Source: Ruminococcus sp. (GTDB lineage Bacteria; Bacillota; Clostridia; Oscillospirales; Acutalibacteraceae). Taken from it: a stretch of DNA of 52,823 nucleotides. The position numbers and the translations under genes were made by a program. Shown here piece after piece: positions 1 to 9,659 of the stretch (the stretch's first letter is position 1; each line of letters begins with the position of its first letter). The notes under the pieces were generated by a model. It was not told the origin of the DNA and made no database searches. It saw only the letters and a list, made by a program, of their open reading frames with translations. Location of the stretch: assembly GCA_017473955.1 (NCBI GenBank), contig JAFUIK010000045.1, positions 1 through 52,823 on the forward strand. The letters are read 5' to 3'.

Positions 1-342
<342 letters not shown>

Positions 343-433
343 CTAAAATAGAATTAACTTAATAAAAAGTGCACCCCGTTATAAATATGCAATTACTGCA
401 CAAAAATTCATAGCGGAGCAGTAGATAAAAAAC

Positions 434-489
434 AAAAATCTTGCACTAATAACATTATAGAACTAACGTCATTAAAATGCAAGATTTTT
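434..489 (-). promoter_or_regulatory. gdhA promoter framed by a 12-bp inverted repeat
   Basis: On the minus strand TTGCAT (482-477), a 17-nt spacer and TATAAT (459-454) form a strong sigma-A promoter for gdhA. Perfect 12-bp arms lie at 434-445 (aaaaatcttgca) and 478-489 (tgcaagattttt), so one arm overlaps the -35 box and the other lies around or just after the transcription start. The arrangement suggests a regulator site, but no regulator can be named. The 5' leader of about 110 nt shows no other clear structure. Confidence 0.6.
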
Positions 490-576
490 CTGCATTTTTT
501 CAATTTTTGATAGAAATATGCATATAAAATGACGATTTATGTAGCATATTTGCAATATTTGACCTTCAAAGTTGCG

Positions 577-1962
577 TTATTTAGAGTTTAGGTAGTCGTG
601 GATACCGACAGCAGCGGAGCGTCTCGCACTCATAGCAAGGATAACTGTAGCCGCTCCTGTTACTGCATCACCGCCTGCAAAAACACCCTCTCTTGAAGTT
701 TGACCGGTAATTTCGTCAGCAACAATGCATTTTCTATTGTTTATTTCTAAACCCTTTGTTGTGGAAGAAATCAGCGGATTAGGCGAAGTGCCAAGTGACA
801 TAATCACCATATCAACGTCCATAGTAAACTCTGAGTCAGGAATAACAACGGGCTTTCTTCTGCCACTTTCGTCAGGTTCTGTGAGTTCCATTTTAACGCA
901 TTTGATACCGCATACACAGCCGTTATTATCAGTTAAGATTTCTGTAGGATTGGTGAGGATATCAAAAATTACGCCCTCTTCTTTAGCGTGATGAATTTCT
1001 TCTTTTCTTGCAGGAAGCTCTGCTTCGCTTCTTCTGTAAACAATGTGAACTTCACTGCCGAGTCTTAAAGCTGTTCTTGCCGCGTCCATAGCAACGTTAC
1101 CACCACCGACAACTGCGACCTTTTTAGCTCGCATAATCGGTGTTGCGGAGTTTTCGTCGAACGCTTTCATCAGGTTTGAACGGGTTAGGTATTCGTTGGC
1201 AGAGAAAACACCGTTTGCGTTTTCGCCCTTGATACCCATAAATTTAGGTAAGCCTGCACCTGAGCCGATGAACACCGCGTCAAAGCCTTCTTTATCAAAG
1301 AGGTCGTCTATAGTAAGCGATTTACCGATAACGGTGTTAAGCTCAATTTTAACTCCCATATGTAGGAGCATAGCAATTTCTTTTTTAACAACATCTTCCT
1401 TTGGAAGTCGGAATTCAGGGATGCCGTAAAGAAGTACACCGCCTGCTTCGTGTAAAGCTTCGAAAATTGTAACCTCGTAGCCGTATTTTACTAAATCACC
1501 TGCACAGGCAAGGGACGCAGGGCCTGAACCGATTACAGCAACCTTTTTGCCATTCTTTTCGTGAGAATGTGGTCTACGCTTGCCTTTTTCCATAGCATAG
1601 TCAGCAACAAAACGCTCGAGCTTGCCGATAGCAACCGACTCGCCTTTTATACCGCGGACACACTTGCCCTCACACTGTGACTCCTGCGGGCAAACTCTTC
1701 CGCAAATTGCAGGGAGAGTATTACATTCAGAGATTATCTCAAACGCTTTGTCAAAGTCGCCCTCTTTTACTTTATGTATAAATTCAGGGATTGGAACTGA
1801 TACAGGACAGCCCATAACGCAAAACGGGTTTTTACATTCTAAGCAACGAGTAGCCTCAAGCATAGCCTGTTCTTTTGTATATCCAAGGCAAACCTCATCG
1901 AAGTTGTTAGCACGAACCTTAGGGTCTTGCTCACGGATTGGAACTTTCTTTTTCATATCCAT
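577..1962 (-). CDS. nfnB: NfnB, large subunit of NADH-dependent ferredoxin:NADP oxidoreductase (GltD-like flavoprotein)
   Basis: Large FAD subunit of the bifurcating transhydrogenase Nfn, which couples NADPH, NADH and reduced ferredoxin. The 461-aa protein has an N-terminal double [4Fe-4S] segment (CLECKNPFCVMGCPV near residue 41 and ICGRVCPQESQCEGKC near 86), an FAD motif VAVIGSGPASLACAGDL and a second nucleotide motif VAVVGGGNVAMDAARTAL. These also occur in the small subunit of glutamate synthase, so GltD is the alternative. The immediately preceding nfnA gene, whose stop overlaps this start as TAATG, makes Nfn much more likely. The start at 1962 has a GGAGGTGA site 6 nt away. Confidence 0.88.
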   Translation of the reverse strand: MDMKKKVPIREQDPKVRANNFDEVCLGYTKEQAMLEATRCLECKNPFCVMGCPVSVPIPEFIHKVKEGDFDKAFEIISECNTLPAICGRVCPQESQCEGKCVRGIKGESVAIGKLERFVADYAMEKGKRRPHSHEKNGKKVAVIGSGPASLACAGDLVKYGYEVTIFEALHEAGGVLLYGIPEFRLPKEDVVKKEIAMLLHMGVKIELNTVIGKSLTIDDLFDKEGFDAVFIGSGAGLPKFMGIKGENANGVFSANEYLTRSNLMKAFDENSATPIMRAKKVAVVGGGNVAMDAARTALRLGSEVHIVYRRSEAELPARKEEIHHAKEEGVIFDILTNPTEILTDNNGCVCGIKCVKMELTEPDESGRRKPVVIPDSEFTMDVDMVIMSLGTSPNPLISSTTKGLEINNRKCIVADEITGQTSREGVFAGGDAVTGAATVILAMSARRSAAVGIHDYLNSK

Positions 1963-2852
1963 TACTGCTCACCTCCGCAAAAACCGCAACCGCCGTGGTG
2001 GGTGTCGCCTTCTTTTTCTTTTAGGTATGCTCTGCCTTCTTCTGTTTTATAAATATTCTGGCGTTTCATAGCCTCGTCAAAATCAACTAAATGTCCGTCA
2101 AATTCAGGACCGTCAACACAGGCAAATTTAATTTCACCGCCGACAGTTACTCGACATGCTCCGCACATACCTGTACCGTCAACCATAATTGGATTCAAGC
2201 TGACAGTTGTAGGGATGTTTAATGACTTTGTTGTAAGACAAGTAAACTTCATCATAACCATCGGGCCTATTGCGACACACATATCGTAGTGCTTGTTTTC
2301 AACGTTGACTAAATCTTCGATAACCTTGGTAACGAGACCCTGTCTGCCGTATGAGCCGTCGTCTGTAGTTACGTAAAGATTAGTAGCAAACTGCTTCATT
2401 TCATCTTCCATAATGAGCATATCTTTTGTTTTAGCACCGATGATTACATCGCTGTCAACGCCGTTTTCTTTAAGCCACTTAACCTGTGGGAAAACAGGAG
2501 CAGTACCAACACCGCCAGCGACAAAAAGTATGCTTTTTTTCTTGAGTTCATCAATGTCGGTGTTGCACAGTTCACTGGCACAACCCAGCGGTCCTGCAAC
2601 ATCGTGCAGAAAGTCGCCTGTAGAAAGTCGTGAGAGTCTTAAAGAGCCTGCACCGACTACCTGAAACACAAGCGTAATGGTTTTATTTTCTCTGTCATAA
2701 TCGCAAATTGTGAGAGGGATTCTTTCCGCGTCACTGTGCGAGCGGACGATTACAAACTGACCGGGTAAGCACGAAGCTGAAACACGCTCGGCTTTAACAA
2801 CGAATGAGTAGATGTTATTTGTAAGCATTTTTGCGTTTAATATCTCATACAT
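1962..2852 (-). CDS. nfnA: NfnA, small subunit of NADH-dependent ferredoxin:NADP oxidoreductase
   Basis: Ferredoxin-reductase-like subunit that binds FAD, NAD(H) and a [2Fe-2S] cluster. The fold order is a flavin-binding barrel (RIPLTICDYD), an NAD-binding half (FVAGGVGTAPVFPQ) and a C-terminal cysteine cluster (GTGMCGACRVTV with C at the FACVDGPEFDG segment), as in the beta subunit of sulfide dehydrogenase and PyrK-like proteins. I prefer the ATG at 2852 because GAGGGTG lies 6 nt upstream; a GTG three codons earlier falls inside that site. It is the first gene of the nfnA-nfnB operon. Length (296 aa) is normal for the family. Confidence 0.88.
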   Translation of the reverse strand: MYEILNAKMLTNNIYSFVVKAERVSASCLPGQFVIVRSHSDAERIPLTICDYDRENKTITLVFQVVGAGSLRLSRLSTGDFLHDVAGPLGCASELCNTDIDELKKKSILFVAGGVGTAPVFPQVKWLKENGVDSDVIIGAKTKDMLIMEDEMKQFATNLYVTTDDGSYGRQGLVTKVIEDLVNVENKHYDMCVAIGPMVMMKFTCLTTKSLNIPTTVSLNPIMVDGTGMCGACRVTVGGEIKFACVDGPEFDGHLVDFDEAMKRQNIYKTEEGRAYLKEKEGDTHHGGCGFCGGEQ

Positions 2853-2890
2853 AATTTTCACCCTCTGAAAGAGAATTTAAGCTACCTTAC

Positions 2891-2919
2891 ATAATACTCC
2901 TTTTTTCGTTTTGTTTCAA
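2891..2919 (-). promoter_or_regulatory. nfnAB promoter
   Basis: Minus-strand TTGAAA (2919-2914), a 17-nt spacer and TATTAT (2896-2891) lie about 40 nt before the nfnA start. Confidence 0.5.
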
Positions 2920-2974
2920 GTTTTTACTGCCATTATTATTTCTAAACTTGAGAGGGTTTGAGAGGTTAAAACTA

Positions 2975-3003
2975 TTGCAAATGCCCTATTTGAGTGTTAA
3001 AAT
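2975..3003 (+). promoter_or_regulatory. ssnA-ygfK-hyuA promoter
   Basis: TTGCAA at 2975-2980, a 17-nt spacer and TAAAAT at 2998-3003, 37 nt before the ssnA ATG. It would serve the three tightly spaced genes ssnA, ygfK and hyuA. Confidence 0.5.
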
Positions 3004-3039
3004 GTAATCGGAAAATTATAAAGTTTTGGGAGGCTTGCT

Positions 3040-4371
3040 ATGTATCTGCTTTGTAACGGTAAGGTTATTACCAGAGATGAACAAAATCCGTACTTAGATA
3101 ACGGCGGTGTGCTTATTGACGGCACCAAAATTTTGGAGGTTGGTACAACCGATGAGCTTAAAGCAAAATATAAGGATGCTCAGGTTGTTGATGCCAAAGG
3201 CTTGGTTATTATGCCTGCGTTTATAAATGCTCACACTCATATTTATTCAGCACTTGCACGCGGTCTTTCCATAAACGGATATAACCCCAACAATTTCTAC
3301 GAGATACTCGATGGTATGTGGTGGAATATTGACAGAAAGCTCAGCCTAAAAGCTACAAGAGCGAGTGCATATGCTACATATCTTGATTGTATCAGAAACG
3401 GCGTTACAACTATTTTTGACCACCACGCAAGCTTCTGTGAAATACCGAATTCGCTTTTTGAAATTGCTGATGTTGCAAAAGAGATGGGTGTGCGTTCCTG
3501 TCTTTGCTATGAGGTTTCCGACCGTGACGGTGAGCAAAAATGTGATGAGGCTATTAAAGAAAACGCAGATTTTATAAGGTATTGCAAGGATAACAACGAT
3601 GATATGCTAAAAGCTATGTTTGGTATGCACGCATTGTTTACGATTTCGGATAAGACCTTTGAAAAATGCGTTAAGGCTAACGATAACATGACAGGTTACC
3701 ATATTCATATCTGTGAGGGTACAAACGATGTGATTGACTCAAAAGAAAAGTACAATATGCTCCCTGTTGAAAGACTTTTGAAGTGGGGCATTTTGGGCGA
3801 AAAAACCATCCTTGGTCATTGTATACACGTTAGTGAGCCTGAGATGGATATAATAAAAGAACACAATACGATGGTTGTCAACAATCCGCAGTCTAATATG
3901 GGCAACGCGGTCGGTTGTTCTCCGATACTCAAAATGTATGAAAAAGGTATAATGCTCGGACTTGGTACAGATGCGTATACTCACGATATGCTTGAGAGTA
4001 TGAGCTGTGCACTTACTATTCAGCGACATAATGCAGGTAAAGCTAATGTCGGCTTTAGCGAAGTTACCGATATGCTCTTTAAAAATAACCCGAAAATTTG
4101 CTCAAGATACTTTGACGGAGAACTAGGTGTTCTGAAAAAAGGTGCATCGGCTGACGTTGTTGTTATGGATTACAAGCCGTTTACTCCTTTTGATAACACT
4201 AACATCGACGGTCATATGCTCTTTGGTATGAAAGGTAGACAGTGTGTTACTACCTTTGCAAACGGCAGACTGCTTTACAAAGACAGAGAGTTTGTTGGTA
4301 TAGACGAAGAAAAAATAAACGCTGAGATTTTAGAATCGGCGAAAGATTTGTGGAGAAAAATTAACGGATAA
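3040..4371 (+). CDS. ssnA: SsnA-type amidohydrolase (predicted purine-pathway aminohydrolase)
   Basis: Metal-dependent hydrolase of the amidohydrolase superfamily, cytosine-deaminase/TrzN branch. Metal ligands are visible in NAHTH (residues 64-67), HIHICEG, ILGHCIHVS and GLGTDAYTHDM. SsnA is a recurrent member of the yge/ygf purine (uric acid) degradation set, and here it is followed after 18 nt by ygfK and then hyuA, which is the main reason for the name. Its exact substrate is not established; a deamination or ring-hydrolysis step is inferred. GGGAGG precedes the ATG at a good distance. The 443-aa length is normal. Confidence 0.85.
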   Translation: MYLLCNGKVITRDEQNPYLDNGGVLIDGTKILEVGTTDELKAKYKDAQVVDAKGLVIMPAFINAHTHIYSALARGLSINGYNPNNFYEILDGMWWNIDRKLSLKATRASAYATYLDCIRNGVTTIFDHHASFCEIPNSLFEIADVAKEMGVRSCLCYEVSDRDGEQKCDEAIKENADFIRYCKDNNDDMLKAMFGMHALFTISDKTFEKCVKANDNMTGYHIHICEGTNDVIDSKEKYNMLPVERLLKWGILGEKTILGHCIHVSEPEMDIIKEHNTMVVNNPQSNMGNAVGCSPILKMYEKGIMLGLGTDAYTHDMLESMSCALTIQRHNAGKANVGFSEVTDMLFKNNPKICSRYFDGELGVLKKGASADVVVMDYKPFTPFDNTNIDGHMLFGMKGRQCVTTFANGRLLYKDREFVGIDEEKINAEILESAKDLWRKING

Positions 4372-4389
4372 GTTTTGAGGTGACAAAAT

Positions 4390-7332
4390 ATGAGTGAAAG
4401 AATGACACCTATAAGTATAGATCAACTGCTTTTAAATATCACGCAAGAGTTTGATAAATTCGGTACTGTTTTCGGCGTTAAAAGAGCGTATAAGCACGGT
4501 GATAAAAAAGCATTTTCTATATTCAACGAAAAACTGGAAACTGTAGTAGGTCCTGCGGCCGGCCCTAATACTCAGCTTGCACAGAATATCGTAGCTTCAT
4601 ACTTTGCAGGAGCGAGATTTTTTGAGCTTAAAACTGTACAGACCTTGGATGGCGAGGATTTAGCGAAGTGTATAAATCGCCCGTGCATCAAAGCTGATGA
4701 TGAGGGCTATAACTGCGAGTGGTCAACCGAATTAACAGTGCAACAGGCTTTTGACGAGTACGTTAAAGCATGGTGCATTTTAAAAGTTATCTCCAAGGCT
4801 TATGGTTTAGGAGAGAGCGACGGTTTTGTTTTTAATATGAGTGTTGGTTATGATTTAGAGGGCATTAAGTCGCAGAAAATCGACAGCTTTATTGAGGGAC
4901 TTAAGGATTGTTCCGATACTCCTGTGTATAAAGAGTGCAAAAAAGCACTAAAAAAATACTTTTCTGACTATGTTTTAAATATAACACCAAATGTGTGCAG
5001 TAGTGTAACGCTTTCAACCCTTCATGGTTGCCCTCCTGATGAGATAGAGCGAATTGCAACTTATCTGTTAAAAGAGAAAAAGCTCAACACATTTGTTAAA
5101 TGTAACCCTACTTTGTTAGGATATGAGAGTGCAAGAGAGATTTTAGACTCTATGGGTTACGATTACATAGCTTTTGATGACCATCACTTCAATGAGGATT
5201 TACAGTATGCTGATGCTGTTTCTATGTTCGCTCGTTTACAGAAGTTGGCTGATAGTGAGGGCTTGGAATTCGGTGTTAAGCTGTCTAATACTTTTCCTGT
5301 TGATGTAAAAGCGGGCGAGCTTCCAAGTGAAGAGATGTATATGAGCGGTAAGTCGTTGTTTCCGCTGACCATCGAAATGGCAAGCAGGCTTTCAAAGGAG
5401 TTTTCAGGAAAGCTTAGAATGAGCTTTTCGGGTGGTGCTGATTACTTTAATATAGACAAGCTCTATAACTGTGGTATCTGGCCTGTGACGGTTGCTACTA
5501 CAATTCTTAAAACGGGCGGATATATGAGGCTTACTCAGCTTGCAGAAAAATTGTCAGGCTGTGAGCATAAGGAGTTTATATCTACTGACAGTAATGCTAT
5601 TGAAAAACTTAGTGCTGATGTTCGTAAAGATAAGCATCATATAAAGCCAATTAAGCCTCTGCCTAAGCGTAAGATAGATAAAAGAGTTCCGCTGATTGAC
5701 TGTTACTTTGCTCCGTGCAGTAAAGGCTGTCCGATAAATCAGGATATCCCTGAATATCTTACACTGGTTAAAAAAGGTATGCACAAAGAGGCACTTTCTG
5801 TTATTACACAGAAAAACCCTCTGCCGTTTATTACGGGCACGATTTGTGCACATCCGTGTATGAGTAAGTGTACACGTAACTTCTACGAAAGCAGTGTCAG
5901 AATAAGAGAAACTAAGCTTGAAGCAGCCAAGGGCGGTTATGATGCTTTGCTTTCTGAGATTAAGCCTGTAGCTAAGAATAGCGACAAAAAGGTTGCTGTT
6001 ATCGGTGGCGGTGCGGCCGGACTTTCTGCTGCTTACTTTGTAGCGAGAGAGGGAATAGAGGTAACCGTTTTCGAGCGTGATGAGCACTTAGGTGGAATAG
6101 TTCGAAATGTTATCCCTGAGTTTAGAATTTCAGAAGAATCGATAAATAACGATATCGAGCTTATTAAAGCTATGGGTGTTGATGTTCGCACAAACACAGT
6201 TGCTCCAAGTGTTGAAAAACTTAAGGCAGACGGCTATACTCATATCCTGTTTGCTGTTGGTGCGTATAAATCTCAGAGCTTGAATCTCGGAGAAAATGAG
6301 CTTGATGTAATTGAGCTTTTAAAGAAGCTGAGAAAAGGTGAAAGCTTAAATTTAGGCAAAAATGTAGCCGTTGTCGGTGGCGGTAACACTGCTATGGATG
6401 CCGCCAGAGCTCTCAAGCGTGTTGACAAGGTTGACAATGTTTACATCGTTTACAGAAGAACAAAACGCTATATGCCTGCTGATGAGCACGAGCTTGAGTT
6501 TGCACTTAATGATGGTGTTGAATTTATTGAGCTTGTATCCCCTGTGACACATAAAAATGGTGTGCTTTACTGTAAAAAAATGGAGCTTAGCTTGCCTGAT
6601 AACAGCGGTCGCAGAAGCGTTATTGAAACCGACGAGGTCGTGCCTGTGTTTGTTGATACCGTTATTTCAGCCATTGGTCAGAGAATTGATACTACTGTAT
6701 TCGAAGAAAACGGCATCGAGATAGTTGATAATAAAGTTCCTTTTAAAACTAATATTGAGGGCGTTTACACAGCAGGTGACTGCTTACGTGGCCCTTGTAC
6801 GGTGGTTGAATGTATAGCTGATGCACAGAAGTTTGCTGACATTGTAACAGGTAAGAAGCATATTATGAATATACCGCTTGAAGCGTTTACTGCTCCTGAA
6901 AAAGCTATCAAAAAGAAGGGTAACTTGTGCGACTCTTGTAGTGGTGTATATGAAGCTGACAGATGTCTTAACTGCTCGACAGTTTGCGAGAACTGCGTTG
7001 ACGTTTGTCCTAACCGAGCTAATGTTGTTATTACCCTTCCTGATACTCGCAGAGAAATTTTGCACGTTGACAGAATGTGCAACGAGTGCGGTAATTGTAT
7101 GAGCTTTTGCCCGTATGACAGTGCTCCATATAAGGAAAAGTTTACACTGTTTAATACCGAAGAGGATTTTGTTGACAGTGAAAATATGGGCTTCTTAGTC
7201 CTCTCTAACGATATGGTCAGAGTGCGACTTGATACAGTTAAAGATTATAAGCTAAGTGAGCTTAATGTTTTAGGTAAGGATTTAGAAAGCCTTATCAAAA
7301 CCGTGATGAACGATTATAAATATCTGTACTGA
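4390..7332 (+). CDS. ygfK: YgfK-type iron-sulfur flavoprotein (predicted purine-ring reductase)
   Basis: A 980-aa multidomain redox protein often annotated as putative selenate reductase subunit YgfK. Residues up to about 410 look like a dihydroorotate/dihydropyrimidine-dehydrogenase-type barrel (KCNPTLLGYESAREIL, LRMSFSGGADYFNI). A GltD-like [4Fe-4S] segment follows (CYFAPCSKGCPINQDIP near 438, CAHPCMSKC), then the FAD motif VAVIGGGAAGLSAAYFV near 535, the NAD(P) motif VAVVGGGNTAMDAARAL near 660, and C-terminal ferredoxin-like cysteines (CLNCSTVCENCVDVCP, CNECGNCMSFCP). The overall layout resembles dihydropyrimidine dehydrogenase rearranged, which suits reductive attack on a purine ring. It lies between ssnA and hyuA with almost no gap, so it should be co-transcribed. 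The selenate role is not supported by the context. Confidence 0.88.
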   Translation: MSERMTPISIDQLLLNITQEFDKFGTVFGVKRAYKHGDKKAFSIFNEKLETVVGPAAGPNTQLAQNIVASYFAGARFFELKTVQTLDGEDLAKCINRPCIKADDEGYNCEWSTELTVQQAFDEYVKAWCILKVISKAYGLGESDGFVFNMSVGYDLEGIKSQKIDSFIEGLKDCSDTPVYKECKKALKKYFSDYVLNITPNVCSSVTLSTLHGCPPDEIERIATYLLKEKKLNTFVKCNPTLLGYESAREILDSMGYDYIAFDDHHFNEDLQYADAVSMFARLQKLADSEGLEFGVKLSNTFPVDVKAGELPSEEMYMSGKSLFPLTIEMASRLSKEFSGKLRMSFSGGADYFNIDKLYNCGIWPVTVATTILKTGGYMRLTQLAEKLSGCEHKEFISTDSNAIEKLSADVRKDKHHIKPIKPLPKRKIDKRVPLIDCYFAPCSKGCPINQDIPEYLTLVKKGMHKEALSVITQKNPLPFITGTICAHPCMSKCTRNFYESSVRIRETKLEAAKGGYDALLSEIKPVAKNSDKKVAVIGGGAAGLSAAYFVAREGIEVTVFERDEHLGGIVRNVIPEFRISEESINNDIELIKAMGVDVRTNTVAPSVEKLKADGYTHILFAVGAYKSQSLNLGENELDVIELLKKLRKGESLNLGKNVAVVGGGNTAMDAARALKRVDKVDNVYIVYRRTKRYMPADEHELEFALNDGVEFIELVSPVTHKNGVLYCKKMELSLPDNSGRRSVIETDEVVPVFVDTVISAIGQRIDTTVFEENGIEIVDNKVPFKTNIEGVYTAGDCLRGPCTVVECIADAQKFADIVTGKKHIMNIPLEAFTAPEKAIKKKGNLCDSCSGVYEADRCLNCSTVCENCVDVCPNRANVVITLPDTRREILHVDRMCNECGNCMSFCPYDSAPYKEKFTLFNTEEDFVDSENMGFLVLSNDMVRVRLDTVKDYKLSELNVLGKDLESLIKTVMNDYKYLY

Positions 7333-7348
7333 TGTGGAGATGAGTTTA

Positions 7349-8728
7349 TTGAATATACTTTTACGCGGTGGCACGGTTGTGTCAGGTGTTAATGCTAAAA
7401 AACAGGATGTGCTGATTAGCGGTTCAAAAATCGTTAAAGTGGGCAAATTCATAAACGACAAAGATGCTAAGGTTGTTGATGTTTCGGGTAAACTGATTTT
7501 CCCAGGCTTTATTGATGCACACACTCACTTCGATTTAGAAGTATCTGACACTGTTACTGCTGACGATTTCGAGTCGGGTACAAAGGCGGCTGTGTGTGGC
7601 GGTACTACAACTATTATTGACTTTGCTACTCAAAATAAGGGGGAAAGTTTAAGTCAGGCACTAAACAACTGGCATTTAAAGGCTTTTGCTAAGTCAAGTT
7701 GTGATTACGCTTTTCATATGGCTGTGTCAGATTTTAACGATAATATAAAGGAAGAGCTTCCTGCTATGTTTGAGCAGGGTGTGAGCTCATTTAAAGCGTA
7801 TATGACCTACGACGCTATGATGCTGTCCGACGAAGAGCTGTTTTCGCTTTTATATTCGCTTAAAGAGCAAGGCGGAATTCTTGGTGTTCACTGCGAAAAT
7901 CACGGTATCATTAAATCTCTTACTCAAAAGCATAAAAATGACGGCACATTGTCAGTCGGCAATCATCCAAAGGTTAGACCTAGTGCTGTCGAAGCTGAGG
8001 CTATCAGCAGACTTCTTTCAATCGCTATGGTGGTTGATGTGCCTGTGGTTATTGTGCATTTGAGCTCAAAAGACGGCTTAGAGATGGTTGAGCACTATAG
8101 AGAAAAGGGGTGCAAGGTTTACGTTGAAACCTGCCCTCAGTATTTACTGCTTGATGATTCTCGTTATGAGCTTAGCGGTTTAGAGGGAGCAAAATATGTT
8201 TGCTCACCGCCTTTACGCAAAAAAGAGGACTCTAAAGCATTGTGGAAAGCGATTAAGTTGGGGCAAGTTCAGACTGTTGCTACTGACCATTGCTCGTTTA
8301 CTTTGGAGCAAAAAAGCGTAGGCTTAGAGGATTTTTCAAAAATGCCTAACGGACTACCTAGCGTTGAAACAAGAGGTATACTCCTATATACATATGGTGT
8401 GTGCAAAAAGCGTATAAGCATTGAGCAGATGTGCAAGGTGCTGTGTGAAAATCCTGCAAAGCTTTACGGAATGTATCCTAAAAAAGGAGTTATAAAAGCT
8501 GGCAGTGACGCTGATATTGTTGTGCTCGACCCAAAAGCTGACGGTTTTATTACCAAGAACACTCACCACAGTAAGGCGGGCTACACCCCGTATGAGGGTG
8601 TTCGCACCAAGGGTAAGGTGGTTACGGTTTATCTCCGCGGTAAAAAGGTTGTCGAAAACGGCGAGCTTGTAATCGAAAATAAGGGTAAGTACGTCAAGCG
8701 TGATAAAAATATTCTGGACTTAATATAA
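7349..8728 (+). CDS. hyuA: dihydropyrimidinase/hydantoinase
   Basis: Cyclic-amide hydrolase that opens hydantoin or dihydropyrimidine-like rings; in the purine set it hydrolyses a ring produced by the preceding reductase (inferred). Visible are the metal site IDAHTHFDLEV, the lysine that is normally carboxylated in SSFKAYMTY, GVHCENHG, VVIVHLSSKDG and the catalytic aspartate in ATDHCSF. The start is uncertain: a TTG at 7349 has GGAG 9 nt upstream, whereas an ATG at 7340 sits on that site and a GTG at 7334 has no ribosome site. All give about 460 aa. It follows ygfK directly and ends the operon. Confidence 0.88.
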   Translation: MNILLRGGTVVSGVNAKKQDVLISGSKIVKVGKFINDKDAKVVDVSGKLIFPGFIDAHTHFDLEVSDTVTADDFESGTKAAVCGGTTTIIDFATQNKGESLSQALNNWHLKAFAKSSCDYAFHMAVSDFNDNIKEELPAMFEQGVSSFKAYMTYDAMMLSDEELFSLLYSLKEQGGILGVHCENHGIIKSLTQKHKNDGTLSVGNHPKVRPSAVEAEAISRLLSIAMVVDVPVVIVHLSSKDGLEMVEHYREKGCKVYVETCPQYLLLDDSRYELSGLEGAKYVCSPPLRKKEDSKALWKAIKLGQVQTVATDHCSFTLEQKSVGLEDFSKMPNGLPSVETRGILLYTYGVCKKRISIEQMCKVLCENPAKLYGMYPKKGVIKAGSDADIVVLDPKADGFITKNTHHSKAGYTPYEGVRTKGKVVTVYLRGKKVVENGELVIENKGKYVKRDKNILDLI

Positions 8729-8745
8729 TAGCGTATATACGACAA

Positions 8746-8774
8746 AAGCACCGATTTTGCATCGGTGCTTTCTT
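8746..8774. terminator. intrinsic terminator between convergent hyuA and the acetyltransferase gene
   Basis: agcaccgat (8748-8756) pairs with atcggtgct (8761-8769) around a short loop, with A and T runs on its two sides, so it can work in both directions. Confidence 0.8.
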
Positions 8775-8798
8775 TATTTCAGAGTTTATTAAATTAAA

Positions 8799-9611
8799 TC
8801 AACTTTTAATTAGGTTAACCTTTCCGATGAGCTCATAGCCAGCTTTCTTGAAAGCTTTGACGGCACTTATGTTACCGTCGTTTGTGTACAGCATAATTGA
8901 GTTGCCGTTTTTAGAGTGCATAACAGAACTTGTGTTTGTGACGATGGTAGCGTAACCTTTGTTTCGTTCACTGAGTTTAGTGGCAACTGAACGAATGCTA
9001 GATAGCTCGTCGCTGTCGTTTCTGATAACACAGACAGATAATAACTGCGAGTTTTTCAATAACAGATAGGTGTTGTAAGAAGTATACTTCTTGACTGTTG
9101 CGTTCACCTTTTCTTCACTCCAGTGAAATTCGTCCTTAAGCTCCATATAGAAGTTGAGCAGAGCATCATAGAATTTCTTGTTGTACTTGAGCACTGTGAC
9201 GGCGTTACTTTCAGGAAGCTTGTTTCCAGTAAAACGGTAGGCACCGAGGGAAAACTCGCTTTTTACCTGATAATCAAGGTCGTTACTTATCAGTGCGTAC
9301 ATATCGGAGAATATCTGGGTGAGGTTGGGTTTTGTGAAAAACTCAAGCCCTGCTGTATCAAATTCTCTGATAGCTTTCGCGATATTAATTACTGCATCAA
9401 CATCGTTACATACATCGTCATCTGTCCATATCCACACGCTTTTACTACCCTTTTTGCGACAGATAATAACACGCTTTTTATCAGAGTAAAACTCAGCTTT
9501 GTCGCTTTGTCTTGCTCCGTCAATATAGTTAAAAACAAGTCTGTCACTGAGGTATTCAGGATTATGGAATACCTCATCGTTAGCAGAAATCATTATAATT
9601 TCAGCACTCAT
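8799..9611 (-). CDS. GNAT-family acetyltransferase
   Basis: 270-aa cytoplasmic protein. The C-terminal part shows an N-acetyltransferase fold: SIRSVATKLSERNKGYATIV would be the acetyl-CoA binding region (a degenerate R/Q-x-x-G-x-A motif) and NDGNISAVKAFKKAGYELIG the typical end of the domain. The N-terminal 150 residues are not recognised and may bind the substrate. AAAGGAG lies just before the ATG. It follows the threonine-synthase-like gene by 48 nt and probably ends that operon, so it may act on an intermediate of the purine pathway, but nothing in the sequence proves this. Confidence 0.7.
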   Translation of the reverse strand: MSAEIIMISANDEVFHNPEYLSDRLVFNYIDGARQSDKAEFYSDKKRVIICRKKGSKSVWIWTDDDVCNDVDAVINIAKAIREFDTAGLEFFTKPNLTQIFSDMYALISNDLDYQVKSEFSLGAYRFTGNKLPESNAVTVLKYNKKFYDALLNFYMELKDEFHWSEEKVNATVKKYTSYNTYLLLKNSQLLSVCVIRNDSDELSSIRSVATKLSERNKGYATIVTNTSSVMHSKNGNSIMLYTNDGNISAVKAFKKAGYELIGKVNLIKS

Positions 9612-9659
9612 AACAGTTCTCCTTTATGATACTAACAAACTGATTATTTGAAGTGATAT

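Noticed and set aside
1622-2071. 149-aa reading frame antisense to nfnB/nfnA
   Set aside because: It lies fully opposite two well-supported genes and has no ribosome site; it mirrors their codon pattern.
4390-7332. Selenate reductase
   Set aside because: The name is inherited; no molybdopterin domain is present, and the neighbours point to purine breakdown.
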